Positions 1-9,770 of a DNA stretch of 51,542 bases are shown in pieces. This stretch comes from Planctomycetaceae bacterium (lineage in GTDB: Bacteria > Planctomycetota > Planctomycetia > Planctomycetales > Planctomycetaceae). The stretch's first letter is position 1; each line of letters starts with the position of its first letter. The position numbers were made by a program, and so were the translations under genes. The stretch spans positions 1 through 51,542 of the forward strand of contig JAJDEI010000151.1 in assembly GCA_029259845.1 (NCBI GenBank), written 5' to 3'. The notes under the pieces were generated by a model, which searched no databases, had not been told where the DNA came from, and saw only the letters and a program-made list of their open reading frames with translations.

Positions 1-1
1 G

Positions 2-3000
2 ATGGTTTCGTACCCCCTGGACCGCGAGCTTGAACTCGCAACAGTGACATCGCTGCTGACAACCGTCGCTCCCAAGGCGCAGGTGACCCCGGATGCGGCC
101 AATCACCGGTTGCTGGTCATCGCCACGGCGGCCGATCACGACGCGGTCGCCTCGACGATCCAGGAAGTGGCCAAAGACGCCGGTGTCGAGCTGCCCGAAC
201 TGCGGTTCTATCCGCTCGTCAAGGTCGACGGCACGCGGGCGGTGTCGCTTCTGCAGACGCTCGTTCCGGCGGCCCAGTTGACATTCGACGCGGCGCTCCG
301 CCGTCTGACGTCCGTCGCCACGCCGGCGGATCAGCAGGTCATTGCGGACACACTCGCCAAACTCGAAGAAGTTTCCGCCGAACCGGAGGAGCGGATTCTG
401 ACGATCTACGATGTCTCCCCGACACAGAAGTCGCGATTCTCATCGCTGTCCGCCAGCCTGTCGCCGCAACTGACGCAAATGCAGGTTTTGAGCGACGCCG
501 AGCCGGGAGAATTGGCCATTTGGGCCACGCCCTCGGAGCACGCGGTGATCAAGAACGTGCTCGACCAGCTCGACCGGGACCTGCCGGAGTCGCTCAGGCC
601 CAAACTTGTGTCGTATCCCATCCTCAAGACCGACGCCGCCAGTCTCAGCGAGGTGCTCACGCCGCTGTTTCCGGATGTTCGCATCACGGTCGATGCAAAG
701 GCGAACCGGCTGCTGATCTGGGCGCGGCCCGCGGAGCACAAAACGCTGCGAGAAGCATTGGACGAATTGGATACAGACGCCCCGGTCGAAGCTGAGTTCG
801 AAGTCATGGCATATCCCATCGAAAGCGTGACGCCGGACATCGCCTCGCAGATGATTCAGGCCGAACTGCCCGGACTGACGGTCATTTCTGATCCGACCGC
901 GAAGACGCTCATCATTCGGGCCCGGTCGCGCGAGCACAAACGGATCGCCGTCCTGCTGGACGCACTCAAGGGCTCCGGTTTGGGAGCGCGCGAGCGTCAG
1001 GTCGTCGTCTACCCGGCGATCCCCGGGGATCCGAACGCGGTTTACAACTTCTTCTCCCGGTCAATTCCAGCGGCATCCGTGTTGGTCGATCCCTCGACGG
1101 GGCGAATGACGGTTTGGGCGACGAAGGCCGAACATGAGCAGATCCGCGTCGCTGTCGCCGACATGACCGGCACCGGCGAAGGAGCGTTGGAAACGAGCCT
1201 CAAGACGTACGCCATCGACGACGCGCTGCCGGGACCGATGACGGCCATGGTCAATCAAGTGGCACCCAACGCGAAATTGGCGACGAGTGTCGACGGACGT
1301 CATTTGCTGGTGTGGGCACGAGAATCAGATCATGCCCTGATCCGGGATGTCGTGGCCGGCCTTGCCGAGGGTCTGGACCGTGTGGATGAAGGGGCGCTCG
1401 CGGTCTTCGACGTGAAGAAGATTGGCACAGCCACAGCACGGACGTTGCTGGCACCCATCGTCCCGCAGGTCACCTTTTCTGACTCACCGGACGGGAACGC
1501 ATTGTTGGCCTGGGTCGAGGAAGACGACCGCCAACGAATCGCCGCGGCCATCGAACAGGTCAGCAGCGACAAGGCCCTCAGCGGAGAGCGCACACTGAAG
1601 ATTTATGATCTGGCCGACGTTGGCGGTTCGCAGGCCCAACAGGTTCTTGTGTCCACGATGCCTGCGGTCAGCTTCACGTCGACCGACGGCGGCAAAACGG
1701 CCGTCGTCTGGGCGAGACAGGCCGAACACGAACAGATCGAGGCAACCATCGCTCAGTTGGCCAAGACCGATCCGTTTCGCGATGACCGCGACATGGAGAT
1801 CTACTCGATTCGGGATCTGGGGCCCAACGTGGCCAGCATGCTCCAAACGCTTCTGCCGAATGCAACCAGCTTTACCGGACCGCAGCCGGACACAATCGCT
1901 GTGATGGCACTCTCGGAGGAACACCGGCAGATTGCCGCACTGCTTGAAGGCCTCAAGAGATCCCGTCGAATCCGAGGGAAATCCATCGCTGCCTTTGACA
2001 TTGGCCGTTCTGACCCTGAGGCGGTCCGGCAGATCATGCAGCCGCTCGTCACTTCCGACGTTCAGATCACAGTCGACGCAAAAACCCGGAAAGTGTACGT
2101 GTGGACCTTCTCGGACAAGCTCAAGGACATCGAAGCGATCGTTCGCAAGGTCACGGAACAGCAAGAGCAACAGGACGAGCTGGCGACGCGGACCTACCAC
2201 TTGAATCTCGGAGATGCCGACGACGCCCAACAAGCGCTGCAGGCGCTGATGCCCAATGCCACGCTGGTCACAGATAGCGACCGAAAAGTGCTGGTGGCAA
2301 CAGCGACAGCCGAACAACACAAACTGATCGAATCGGTCGTCGAGGAAATGCGGGGAGCCTTCGGCGGCGATGGCGGCCCGCGACCGGTCACGTATCCGCT
2401 CAAGACGGCCGATCCCGATTCGACATTGCTGACGCTGCAGAATCTGTTCGCTCGCACTCCCGACGTCTCACTGTCGGTCGACCGGCCCACGCGGACACTG
2501 GTCGCGATCGCCCGGCGCGACCAGCAGGAAACCATCCGCACGCTGATCGAGCAACTTGACGATGTGGACGCTGGAGATCGCAGGCGGACGATCGCCGCCT
2601 ATGACATCGGCCGTGCGGACCCCGAGGCAGTCCGGCAGATCATGCAGCCGCTCGTCGACGCCGACGTCCAGATCACGGTCGATGCCAAGAGCCGAAAAGT
2701 ATTCGTGCGGGCCTTCTCGGACAAGCTCGACGAAATCGAAGCGATCGTCAAGAACATCACCGCGCAACAGGATCCTGAGGACGAATTGGTAACGCGGACG
2801 TACCAGTTAAATCTGGGAGACGCCGACGACGCCCAACAGGCGCTGCAGGCGCTGATGCCCAATGCCACGCTGGTGACCGACAGCGACCGGAAGGTCCTGG
2901 TAGCGACCGCGACGGCCGAGCAGCACGAACTGATTGATTCGGTGGTCGAACAAATGCGGGGGGCCTTCGGCAACGATGGCGGACTGCAACCGGTCACGTA

Positions 3001-4813
3001 TCCGCTGAAGACGGCCGATCCGGACTCGACGCTGCTCACGTTGCAGAATCTGTTCGCCCGCACGCCGGAAGTCTCGCTGTCGGTCGACCGGCCCACGCGG
3101 ACATTGGTCGCCATCGCGCGGCCTGAGCAGCAGGAAACAATCCGCACGCTGATCGGACAACTCGACCAGACGGACGCTGAAGATCGCAGACGGAGCGTCA
3201 GGGTGTACTCCCTGAGGGGCACGGACAGGGCGTCTGCGATCTCCATCGTCGGAACATTACTCGAGGGAATCGACCCCGACGCGAAGGTGGCATTCAATCC
3301 TCAGAGCCGACAGGTTGTCGTGACCACACGGCCCGAAGGACATGCCCGCGTGAAGGAAATGGCCGCTGAGCTGGGGACTTCCGAAAAACGGGAGGTCGAA
3401 GTCTTTCAGCTCGAACGGACGGAGCCGCTCACCGCGCTTCTGGCCATCGACGGAATCTTCGACGACGGAACGACCGATCCCGCAGACCTGCCTTCTGTTC
3501 AGACGAATGACGAATCGCAACAACTCATTGTGCGCGCGACGGCGGAGCAGATCGAACAGATCCGCGAAGTGCTCGTCAAGATGGGAGAGATCACACTGAC
3601 GAATCGGGCGGACAGCACTCGCCGTATTCGTGTGATCCCCATTGATGGCGATTTCGAGCGGGCCATGCCCCGCATCGAGCAGCTTTGGCCCCGGCTCCGG
3701 AAGAATCCGCTGCGCATCCTCCGCCCGGGCGGGAACGGTCCGGGGACCGACCGCGAGGATCTTCCGGTACCGGACGAGGACGGGAGCGAATCCTCGCTCC
3801 GACCACAGGGACCGGACACCGTTCCCTCGCTCTCGCAGGAGCCCGGTGCAAGGGCGCTGGAGCGCTTGCTGCGACATTCGCCACCCCCCCGGTCGGACGA
3901 CTCGACTCAAACCGTCGCATTCGTGCCCGACGAGAAGCCGGCGGAACCGGCGGCGCAATCGGCCTCCTCCGGCGATGCCGTCGCCGCGGCTGCCGACTCG
4001 ACAACCTATGGCGACGCTGAAACCGGTGACGATGCGACAACGGATGCGAGCAACGCGGACGTTCCCGCCGCTGATCCTCCGCCGGTGGTCATCATCCCAG
4101 GTCCGGATCGTGTGACTGTCGCCTCGGAGGACGTTGAGGCGCTTAATCAGATGGAGTCGTTGTTGCGGAGCCTGTTGGCTCGCCGGCGCTCGGTTCGTGG
4201 GAGAGATTTCACGATGTATGCGCTGCAAAACGCGAGTGCCGTGACGGTCGCAGACACTTTGAACGAATTCTTCAAACGCAACTCCCCCGTCTCCTCCGGA
4301 AATGTGCTCGTCGTCCCGGATTATCGGCTCAATGCCCTGATTGTTTACGCGGGCCGCGCCGATCGGGACCGCATCGAGACGTTGATTCAAACGCTCGACT
4401 CGGAGAACGTCCCGTCCTCGCTCGCCTCGTTTCAACAGCGTATCGTTCCCGTGGAACATGCCAACGCGACGGACATCGCCAAAACGCTCAAGGGAATCTA
4501 TCGGGCACAAATGACGACCGGCGGCGGGCGGCGGAGCGTCTCGATTCCCGAGGGAGTTCCCGCCTCGATCGCCAGCGTTCTCCGGCAGATCAACGCGGCC
4601 TCGTCTTCGCCGTTGCTGACGGTGGAGGTCGACGAGACGACGAATTCACTGGTGGTGATGGCCCCCACCAACCTGTTGGACGAAGTCTCAGAACTCGTCA
4701 CCCAGTTGGACGAAGCAGCTGCCACAAGTGAAGCCCGCCTGCTGCGGATCATCCCACTTCGTAAGACGCGGTCGACCTACGTCATGGAGCTCCTGCAGAA
4801 GATTACGGATTAG
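2..4813 (+). CDS. Giant secretin N-domain repeat protein, 5' truncated by window
   Basis: At least 1603 residues are visible. The frame is open to the window edge and the first ATG lies inside a repeat, so the true start is upstream. Nearly the whole protein is a chain of about 20 modules of roughly 66 residues. Each starts with a strand like VSYPL or RTYHL, then a helix, a strand (ITVDAKANRLLIWA), and a second helix (EHKTLREALDELD). This is the pattern of the secretin_N (NolW-like) fold found in GspD and PilQ. A low-complexity Pro/Asp/Ala-rich linker (residues about 1240-1370) separates the last two modules. There is no secretin channel domain and no VPxLGxIPxLG motif. The T2SS operon starts about 1.2 kb downstream, so a role in that machine or in envelope spanning is inferred, not shown. 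Repeat assignment is confident; function is unknown. Confidence 0.85.
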   Translation: MVSYPLDRELELATVTSLLTTVAPKAQVTPDAANHRLLVIATAADHDAVASTIQEVAKDAGVELPELRFYPLVKVDGTRAVSLLQTLVPAAQLTFDAALRRLTSVATPADQQVIADTLAKLEEVSAEPEERILTIYDVSPTQKSRFSSLSASLSPQLTQMQVLSDAEPGELAIWATPSEHAVIKNVLDQLDRDLPESLRPKLVSYPILKTDAASLSEVLTPLFPDVRITVDAKANRLLIWARPAEHKTLREALDELDTDAPVEAEFEVMAYPIESVTPDIASQMIQAELPGLTVISDPTAKTLIIRARSREHKRIAVLLDALKGSGLGARERQVVVYPAIPGDPNAVYNFFSRSIPAASVLVDPSTGRMTVWATKAEHEQIRVAVADMTGTGEGALETSLKTYAIDDALPGPMTAMVNQVAPNAKLATSVDGRHLLVWARESDHALIRDVVAGLAEGLDRVDEGALAVFDVKKIGTATARTLLAPIVPQVTFSDSPDGNALLAWVEEDDRQRIAAAIEQVSSDKALSGERTLKIYDLADVGGSQAQQVLVSTMPAVSFTSTDGGKTAVVWARQAEHEQIEATIAQLAKTDPFRDDRDMEIYSIRDLGPNVASMLQTLLPNATSFTGPQPDTIAVMALSEEHRQIAALLEGLKRSRRIRGKSIAAFDIGRSDPEAVRQIMQPLVTSDVQITVDAKTRKVYVWTFSDKLKDIEAIVRKVTEQQEQQDELATRTYHLNLGDADDAQQALQALMPNATLVTDSDRKVLVATATAEQHKLIESVVEEMRGAFGGDGGPRPVTYPLKTADPDSTLLTLQNLFARTPDVSLSVDRPTRTLVAIARRDQQETIRTLIEQLDDVDAGDRRRTIAAYDIGRADPEAVRQIMQPLVDADVQITVDAKSRKVFVRAFSDKLDEIEAIVKNITAQQDPEDELVTRTYQLNLGDADDAQQALQALMPNATLVTDSDRKVLVATATAEQHELIDSVVEQMRGAFGNDGGLQPVTYPLKTADPDSTLLTLQNLFARTPEVSLSVDRPTRTLVAIARPEQQETIRTLIGQLDQTDAEDRRRSVRVYSLRGTDRASAISIVGTLLEGIDPDAKVAFNPQSRQVVVTTRPEGHARVKEMAAELGTSEKREVEVFQLERTEPLTALLAIDGIFDDGTTDPADLPSVQTNDESQQLIVRATAEQIEQIREVLVKMGEITLTNRADSTRRIRVIPIDGDFERAMPRIEQLWPRLRKNPLRILRPGGNGPGTDREDLPVPDEDGSESSLRPQGPDTVPSLSQEPGARALERLLRHSPPPRSDDSTQTVAFVPDEKPAEPAAQSASSGDAVAAAADSTTYGDAETGDDATTDASNADVPAADPPPVVIIPGPDRVTVASEDVEALNQMESLLRSLLARRRSVRGRDFTMYALQNASAVTVADTLNEFFKRNSPVSSGNVLVVPDYRLNALIVYAGRADRDRIETLIQTLDSENVPSSLASFQQRIVPVEHANATDIAKTLKGIYRAQMTTGGGRRSVSIPEGVPASIASVLRQINAASSSPLLTVEVDETTNSLVVMAPTNLLDEVSELVTQLDEAAATSEARLLRIIPLRKTRSTYVMELLQKITD
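1985..3196 (+). repeat. Tandem duplication, two 606-bp units inside the giant repeat gene
   Basis: Positions 1985-2590 and 2591-3196 align at a constant offset of 606 nt (202 codons) with high identity at DNA and protein level. Each unit encodes three N-domain-like modules, starting IAAFDIGRSDPEAVRQIMQP and IAAYDIGRADPEAVRQIMQP respectively. All other modules in the gene are much more diverged, so this is a recent in-frame expansion of the array by one three-module block. Confidence 0.9.
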
Positions 4814-5552
4814 ACGGCTGCTTTCCGTCGCGGGGCGTGGTCGCTTCGCGGGGCGTGAGGACGCCGTCGCCGTTCCGGTCGATCTTCTCAAACTCGCGGC
4901 TCCGTCCGGGCGAGTCGGCTGAGAACTCCCGCAGGGTCAATTGGCCGTCGCCGTCGGCATCGCGGGCGAGGAACCAACTCGGCATCTTGCCCAAACCGCG
5001 AGACGGGCGGACGAAAAACTTCGTATTCCGCTGACGGACTTCGGTCTTTGTACCGCCGCCGGACTCAGTCGTGACGTCGCCGGATTCCGAACCGCGCTCC
5101 CCTTCTACCGAGACAGAATCACCAACGGTTGGCTCGGTTCCGCCTGAGGAGACGTCGACTGGTCGGACAACAGAGACCGGTGCCCGCGCCCGTCCATACG
5201 CCAGGATGTGCGTCTGGAATTCGGAGAGGGTCACGACGCCGTCGTGATCTCGGTCAATCGCTGACGGCTGGCCGCTCATTTGCTGCCATTCCTCCTTGTC
5301 GAGCTGGCCATTGCCATCCTGGTCATACTGCCGGAGGAGTGCGGCGGCATAGCGAACCACTTTGGGGGGCGCTTCTCCCGCAAACGCACGGTCAGCCGTT
5401 CCGCCCGACACCTGGGCAATCGCAGGAAGCGACACTGCCGACATCGCAAGCGACGTCACAACGAGGAGGGAACTCCGGCGAACATCCCGGCGTTGCACAC
5501 CCCGGCGTTGCACGAAGGAGCCGATGTTTCCCAGCGGGTCGGTTGTGGTCAT
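4803..5552 (-). CDS. Secreted EF-hand (calcium-binding) protein
   Basis: About 249 residues. Four canonical EF-hand loops are visible: DQDGNGQLDKEE (about 77-88), DRDHDGVVTLSE (100-111), DADGDGQLTLRE (198-209) and DRNGDGVLTPRE (225-236). They form two pairs separated by a Ser/Thr/Glu-rich linker. An Arg-rich N-terminus followed by a hydrophobic stretch ending LPAIAQ looks like an export signal. A second in-frame ATG 57 nt upstream (start 5609) is possible; neither start has a clear ribosome-binding site. The gene is convergent with the giant repeat gene and their ends overlap by 11 nt. Four intact loops suggest calcium binding outside the cytoplasm; the specific role is unknown. EF-hand proteins are common in planctomycetes, so proximity to the secretion genes is weak evidence of a link. 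Confidence 0.8.
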   Translation of the reverse strand: MTTTDPLGNIGSFVQRRGVQRRDVRRSSLLVVTSLAMSAVSLPAIAQVSGGTADRAFAGEAPPKVVRYAAALLRQYDQDGNGQLDKEEWQQMSGQPSAIDRDHDGVVTLSEFQTHILAYGRARAPVSVVRPVDVSSGGTEPTVGDSVSVEGERGSESGDVTTESGGGTKTEVRQRNTKFFVRPSRGLGKMPSWFLARDADGDGQLTLREFSADSPGRSREFEKIDRNGDGVLTPREATTPRDGKQPSNP

Positions 5553-5817
5553 GAGATTGGTTGTTGCCGGAGTGAAGAGCCACGAATTCCCTGCACCCAC
5601 CTTACCCATTCTGCTGTGCCGACGACACGGGCAAATGTGGCAGGACCGGGGTCGGGATGCCTTGGTGGAGGATGAAAGTGATGCTCTCCGAAATGGGATG
5701 GTGATCTGTAAGTGTAATGGATACCAATGGTTGAGGGATTGTCACGGATCTGTGAATCATCCCGCAAGGCTGTCCGGATTCAATCTCAGAATCGTGCTGT
5801 TCGCTCGATGTGAAATC

Positions 5818-5846
5818 TTGACATTCTCGGTCCGGAGTCCTATCAT
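5818..5846 (+). promoter_or_regulatory. Sigma70-type promoter for the T2SS operon
   Basis: TTGACA at 5818-5823 and TATCAT at 5841-5846 are separated by exactly 17 nt. It lies about 150 nt upstream of the gspE start, in the 441-nt gap after the EF-hand gene. GGTCC (5829-5833) and GGACC (5849-5853) form a weak inverted repeat around the -10 box that could be an operator. Nothing else was recognised in this gap. Confidence 0.6.
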
Positions 5847-5993
5847 CGGGACCAGACGGTTGAGTAAACGACGACTGATGCGAGTCTGGGCTTTCGCCAG
5901 AAAGTCCTTCCCACCTTCGGAACATCCCACCTACCCGTTCCGTTTCGCACTCCCGGTCGTCAGCCACGAGTCCTACCAAGAAAACTCACCGAT

Positions 5994-7709
5994 ATGTCGG
6001 CTCTTCAAACAAGCACCCAGTGCGTCAGCGCTCGCTCTGCGCAGCGGTTGACCCCATCGGATCTCAGACGGGCCCGCGATTTGTTTCGCGCGGACGGCCA
6101 TTTCGAGCAGTTTGCCTTCGAGCAAAACGCCGAGCACGAGCAGGAAGTCGCCGCACGGATCGCCGATGCGCTCGGCATGGGCAGTGCCGATCTCTCCGAG
6201 ACCCAGGTCGAAGTCGATGCAGGCCTAGTCGGTCGTTTTCCGGTTCGGCTGATCCATCGGCACGCGATTTTTCCGCTGCGTGTCGAAGACGGATCGCTGC
6301 AAATTGCGGTCGCTGACCCATTCGACACGCACGCCGTCGACGCAGCCGGCGCGGCGATGGAGATGAGCGTCGTTCCCGTGCTCGTCACCTCGAAGGAACT
6401 GGCGACGTTGATCAAGTCGCAGTTCGGTGTCGGGGCGGAAACGCTGGATGGCATGATCGCCCAGTCGGCAGGCGATGAGTCCGTCCAGATCGTCGACGAT
6501 TTGGAATGGGGCGAGTCGGAAGCGGCCGAAATGGCCCAACAGGCATCGGTCGTGCGACTGGTGAACGAGATTCTCAGTGAGGCGGTCGAGGCCCGGGCGA
6601 GTGACATTCACCTCGAATCCCAGGCGCGCGGCATGAAGATCCGTTACCGCGTCGACGGCGTCTTGCAGACGCAGCCGGTGCCCGCGGAGTTGAATCGCTT
6701 TCAGGCGGCCATCATCAGCCGTCTGAAGATCATGTCGAAGATGAACATCGCGGAGAAACGGGTCCCGCAGGACGGTCGCATCAATCTGCGGGTCTCGGGA
6801 CGCGAGATTGATATCCGCGTTTCGATCATCCCCATGCATCACGGTGAAGGCGTCGTGATGCGGGTGCTCGACAAAGACGCCATGTCGTTTTCCCTTAAGG
6901 GGATCGGCATGGAGGATGACACCTACAGCCAGTTCCGCGAACTTATCCGGCTCCCGCACGGGATCGTGCTCGTGACCGGTCCGACCGGTTCCGGTAAGAC
7001 GACCACGCTGTATAGTTCGCTCTCGGAGATCAAGAGCGAACGCAACAAGATCATCACGACGGAAGACCCCATCGAATACCAACTCGACGGGATTAATCAG
7101 ATTCAGGTCCACGCGAAAGTCGGGCTGACGTTTGCCGCGAGCCTCCGCAGTATCCTGCGTCACGACCCGGACGTCGTCCTCGTCGGCGAGATTCGCGATT
7201 TGGAGACGGCGGAGAACGCTGTGCAGGCATCGCTGACCGGCCATATGGTCTTCAGTACACTGCACACCAACGATGCAGCCGGCGCGTTTATGCGCATGAC
7301 CGACATGGGCGTCGAACCGTTTTTGGTCAGCAGCACGCTGGAAGGCGTGATGGCGCAGCGGCTGGTGCGGACGTTGTGCGAGGAATGCCGCGAAGCCTGG
7401 ATGCCGGATCGCGACGATGTGCCCGCTGACTTTCCGCTTGTGGAATTCACACGGGGCCGGCCGATCTTTCGTCCGCGCGGCTGCCGCAACTGTCGCGGAA
7501 CCGGTTATCGGGGACGTCTGGGCATCTATGAACTGCTGGTGACCAGCGACGAGATTCGCCAATTGACCAGTGAGCACATCGCGTCCAACCGCGTCAAGAA
7601 GGCGGCTGTCGCGGCGGGCATGCGGACGCTGCGGCAGGATGGGTGGCTCAAGGTCGCTCAGGGCAGGACGAGCATCGATGAAGTGCTCCGCGTGACGAAG
7701 TCCGACTGA
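5994..7709 (+). CDS. gspE: Type II secretion ATPase GspE (GspE/PilB family)
   Basis: 571 residues, a normal length. An N-terminal MshEN-like domain (about 20-150) precedes the ATPase core. The Walker A motif GPTGSGKT is at 329-336, and the Walker B-type segment LVGEIRDLETA starts at 396, followed by the His-containing STLHTNDA motif. The two CxxC pairs of the zinc-binding subdomain are at C462/C465 and C497/C500, followed by GRLGIYELL. It is the cytoplasmic hexameric motor that drives pseudopilus assembly. It is the first gene of the secretion operon. No strong ribosome-binding site precedes the ATG. PilB of a type IV pilus is the alternative, but the linked GspG, GspK and secretin favour T2SS. 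Confidence 0.95.
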   Translation: MSALQTSTQCVSARSAQRLTPSDLRRARDLFRADGHFEQFAFEQNAEHEQEVAARIADALGMGSADLSETQVEVDAGLVGRFPVRLIHRHAIFPLRVEDGSLQIAVADPFDTHAVDAAGAAMEMSVVPVLVTSKELATLIKSQFGVGAETLDGMIAQSAGDESVQIVDDLEWGESEAAEMAQQASVVRLVNEILSEAVEARASDIHLESQARGMKIRYRVDGVLQTQPVPAELNRFQAAIISRLKIMSKMNIAEKRVPQDGRINLRVSGREIDIRVSIIPMHHGEGVVMRVLDKDAMSFSLKGIGMEDDTYSQFRELIRLPHGIVLVTGPTGSGKTTTLYSSLSEIKSERNKIITTEDPIEYQLDGINQIQVHAKVGLTFAASLRSILRHDPDVVLVGEIRDLETAENAVQASLTGHMVFSTLHTNDAAGAFMRMTDMGVEPFLVSSTLEGVMAQRLVRTLCEECREAWMPDRDDVPADFPLVEFTRGRPIFRPRGCRNCRGTGYRGRLGIYELLVTSDEIRQLTSEHIASNRVKKAAVAAGMRTLRQDGWLKVAQGRTSIDEVLRVTKSD

Positions 7710-7789
7710 TCCGTCGGGAACAAGAGCTCGTCAGAAACAAGAGAAGGGGAAGGGCGCGCGGACGAAAGCGGCGGCGCGCCGACACAGGC

Positions 7790-8998
7790 ATGCCCGAATT
7801 CGCCTACACAGCTCGGACCGCCAACGGACGGGACATCACCGGTTTGATCTCTGCGGAGACAAAACGGGACGTTCTGGCCCTGTTGACGGAGCGTGCGCTG
7901 TTCCCGATGAAGGTGGACGCGGCTGGTCAGAAAAAGACCGGATGGAAGTTGCAGCGGCCGATCAAGGCGGATGTGCTCGCGGCCACGTTGACCCAGTTGT
8001 CCGACCTGTTGGAGAACGGCGTGCCCCTCATGCGGGCGCTGGAAGTGCTCTCCGAGCAGGCGACGCATCCGCGACTGCAGGAGGTGCTCGACCAGATTCG
8101 AGGCCGCGTCGCCGACGGGCAGCAGCTCGACAGAGCGATGGCGGCCCATCCGGATGTGTTCAATGAACTGACCGTGAACATCATCCGTGCCGGGACCGAG
8201 GGGGCGTTCCTGGAGGAATCGCTCAAGCAGACGGCCGAATTCTTGGAGCGTCAGGAGGAGCTTCGCGGCCAAGTGAAGTCGGCAATGGCATATCCGGCGT
8301 TCCTGGCCGTTGCCGGGACGATCGTGACTGTGGTGTTGATTGTGTTTTTTGTCCCCAAGTTCGCAGAGTTGTTCAAGCAACTGGAGGAGGCGGGGACGCT
8401 TCCCGGGGCGACGGTCGCCCTGTTGTGGCTGAGCGATACCTTGGGCCGGTACGGACTCCTGATCGCCGCAGCGCTTGTCGGGGCGGTCGTCGGCATCCGA
8501 CGGTGGGCCAAGACAGCGGACGGCCGCCGTTTCCTGGACCGTTGGAAGATTCGTCTGCCGTTATTCGGCCCGATTTTTCTGAACGGATCGGTATCCCGGT
8601 TCTGCCGCATTCTGGGCACGCTGCTAAGAAACGGCGTCCCGCTCCTCAAGGCGTTGGACATCAGCAGTGAGTCGTCCGGGAACGTGGTGCTGGGCCAGGC
8701 AATTCGCGAGTCGGCCGAGAACGTCTCGTCCGGGGAATCGCTGTCGGCGCCGCTGGCCAACTGCGGGCTGTTGCCGCCGGGCGTGATGGCGATGATCGCA
8801 GTTGCGGAGGAATCGAACAATCTGGAAGTCGTGCTGAGCAACGTCGCGGACGCGATCGACCGCAAGACCAACCGCCAGTTGGACACGATGGTGCGGCTGA
8901 TTGAGCCGGCATTGCTGATGGTCATGGGCAGTGCTGTGCTGTTTGTTATCACGGCACTGCTGCTGCCGGTCTTCGAAATGAGCACAACCATGGGATAA
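7790..8998 (+). CDS. gspF: Type II secretion inner-membrane platform protein GspF
   Basis: 402 residues, the usual GspF/PilC length. The N-terminus MPEFAYTARTANGRDITG is typical of the family. Two copies of the T2SSF helical domain are visible (about 65-190 and 265-390), each followed by hydrophobic segments: residues about 165-190 (FLAVAGTIVTVVLIVFF), about 220-240, and near the C-terminus (LLMVMGSAVLFVITALLLPV). The protein anchors the assembly platform and couples GspE to pseudopilin polymerisation. It lies 80 nt after gspE, with no recognisable terminator between them. Confidence 0.95.
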   Translation: MPEFAYTARTANGRDITGLISAETKRDVLALLTERALFPMKVDAAGQKKTGWKLQRPIKADVLAATLTQLSDLLENGVPLMRALEVLSEQATHPRLQEVLDQIRGRVADGQQLDRAMAAHPDVFNELTVNIIRAGTEGAFLEESLKQTAEFLERQEELRGQVKSAMAYPAFLAVAGTIVTVVLIVFFVPKFAELFKQLEEAGTLPGATVALLWLSDTLGRYGLLIAAALVGAVVGIRRWAKTADGRRFLDRWKIRLPLFGPIFLNGSVSRFCRILGTLLRNGVPLLKALDISSESSGNVVLGQAIRESAENVSSGESLSAPLANCGLLPPGVMAMIAVAEESNNLEVVLSNVADAIDRKTNRQLDTMVRLIEPALLMVMGSAVLFVITALLLPVFEMSTTMG

Positions 8999-9146
8999 AG
9001 ACGGCACGCGCCAAGGAGGGTATTGCGACGATTGGACCGAACAGGCATTGGCTCGCACGAGCAACATGGAACCGACGAGAGAAACGCTAACCCGCAAGAA
9101 ATGGCTCCCCAATTGAGGAGCTGGTTGAAAACAGAAAGGGAGACTC

Positions 9147-9683
9147 ATGAACAGACATCACATCCAAAACGGACGAAACCGCAACCGTCGCGGCTTCACA
9201 CTGACCGAACTGCTGATCGTGATGGCGATCCTGGTGCTGCTGGTGTCGCTGGTCGGCCCGCGATTGCTGGGGGCCAAGCAGAAGGCGGACGTCAATTCGG
9301 TGAAGACACAGATTGGCATGTTCGAGGCGGCCCTCGAACGGTACGCCATCGACACGAACCGCTTCCCCAACACCGAAGAGGGACTGCCTGCGCTGGTCTC
9401 CGACCCAGCCGAATCGGAAGGGGAGGACGAGGGCGGGTCCTCCTGGGACGGCCCCTACCTCAAGCAGAACAAGATTCCCAAGGATCCCTGGAACCACCCC
9501 TACTCGTACGAATATCCGCCCACGCACAGCAAGGGTGAGCTTCCCGAAATCTGGTCGTTCGGACCTGACGGCCAGGAAGATACCGAGGACGACATCATCA
9601 GTTGGACCGGCAGCATCGGTAGCGACGGCGAGGAACTTTTCGACGAGGGCGAGAGCAATTCGGCCACCACGTCAGTCGACTGA
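9147..9683 (+). CDS. gspG: Major pseudopilin GspG
   Basis: 178 residues. The prepilin site is RRG|FTLTELLIVM, with cleavage after G16 and the conserved Glu at +5 (E21). The body has the GspG signature: NRFPNTEEGLPALV, then WDGPYLKQNKIPKDPW and a WSFGPDGQ-like region that binds calcium in known GspG proteins. The C-terminus adds about 35 acidic, Ser-rich residues not usual for the family. An AAAGGGAG Shine-Dalgarno lies 6-13 nt before the ATG. GspG polymerises into the periplasmic pseudopilus. It requires a prepilin peptidase (GspO/PilD), which is not in this window. Confidence 0.95.
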   Translation: MNRHHIQNGRNRNRRGFTLTELLIVMAILVLLVSLVGPRLLGAKQKADVNSVKTQIGMFEAALERYAIDTNRFPNTEEGLPALVSDPAESEGEDEGGSSWDGPYLKQNKIPKDPWNHPYSYEYPPTHSKGELPEIWSFGPDGQEDTEDDIISWTGSIGSDGEELFDEGESNSATTSVD

Positions 9684-9770
9684 TCCGTGAATTCGCAACG
9701 CGTCTTCGTGCAAGCGGAGACGCGTTTGCATGCGCAGCAGGGGCGTGCCGGGATTCACTTCCCGCTCTCA

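Noticed and set aside
3257..4510. Long open frame on the minus strand opposite the giant repeat gene (417 codons)
   Set aside because: High-GC antisense shadow. The plus strand has clear repeat modules here and the minus-strand translation shows no recognisable domain.
6225..7577. 450-codon open frame antisense to gspE
   Set aside because: gspE motifs are unambiguous on the plus strand; the antisense translation is His/Arg/Asp-rich with no fold or signal.
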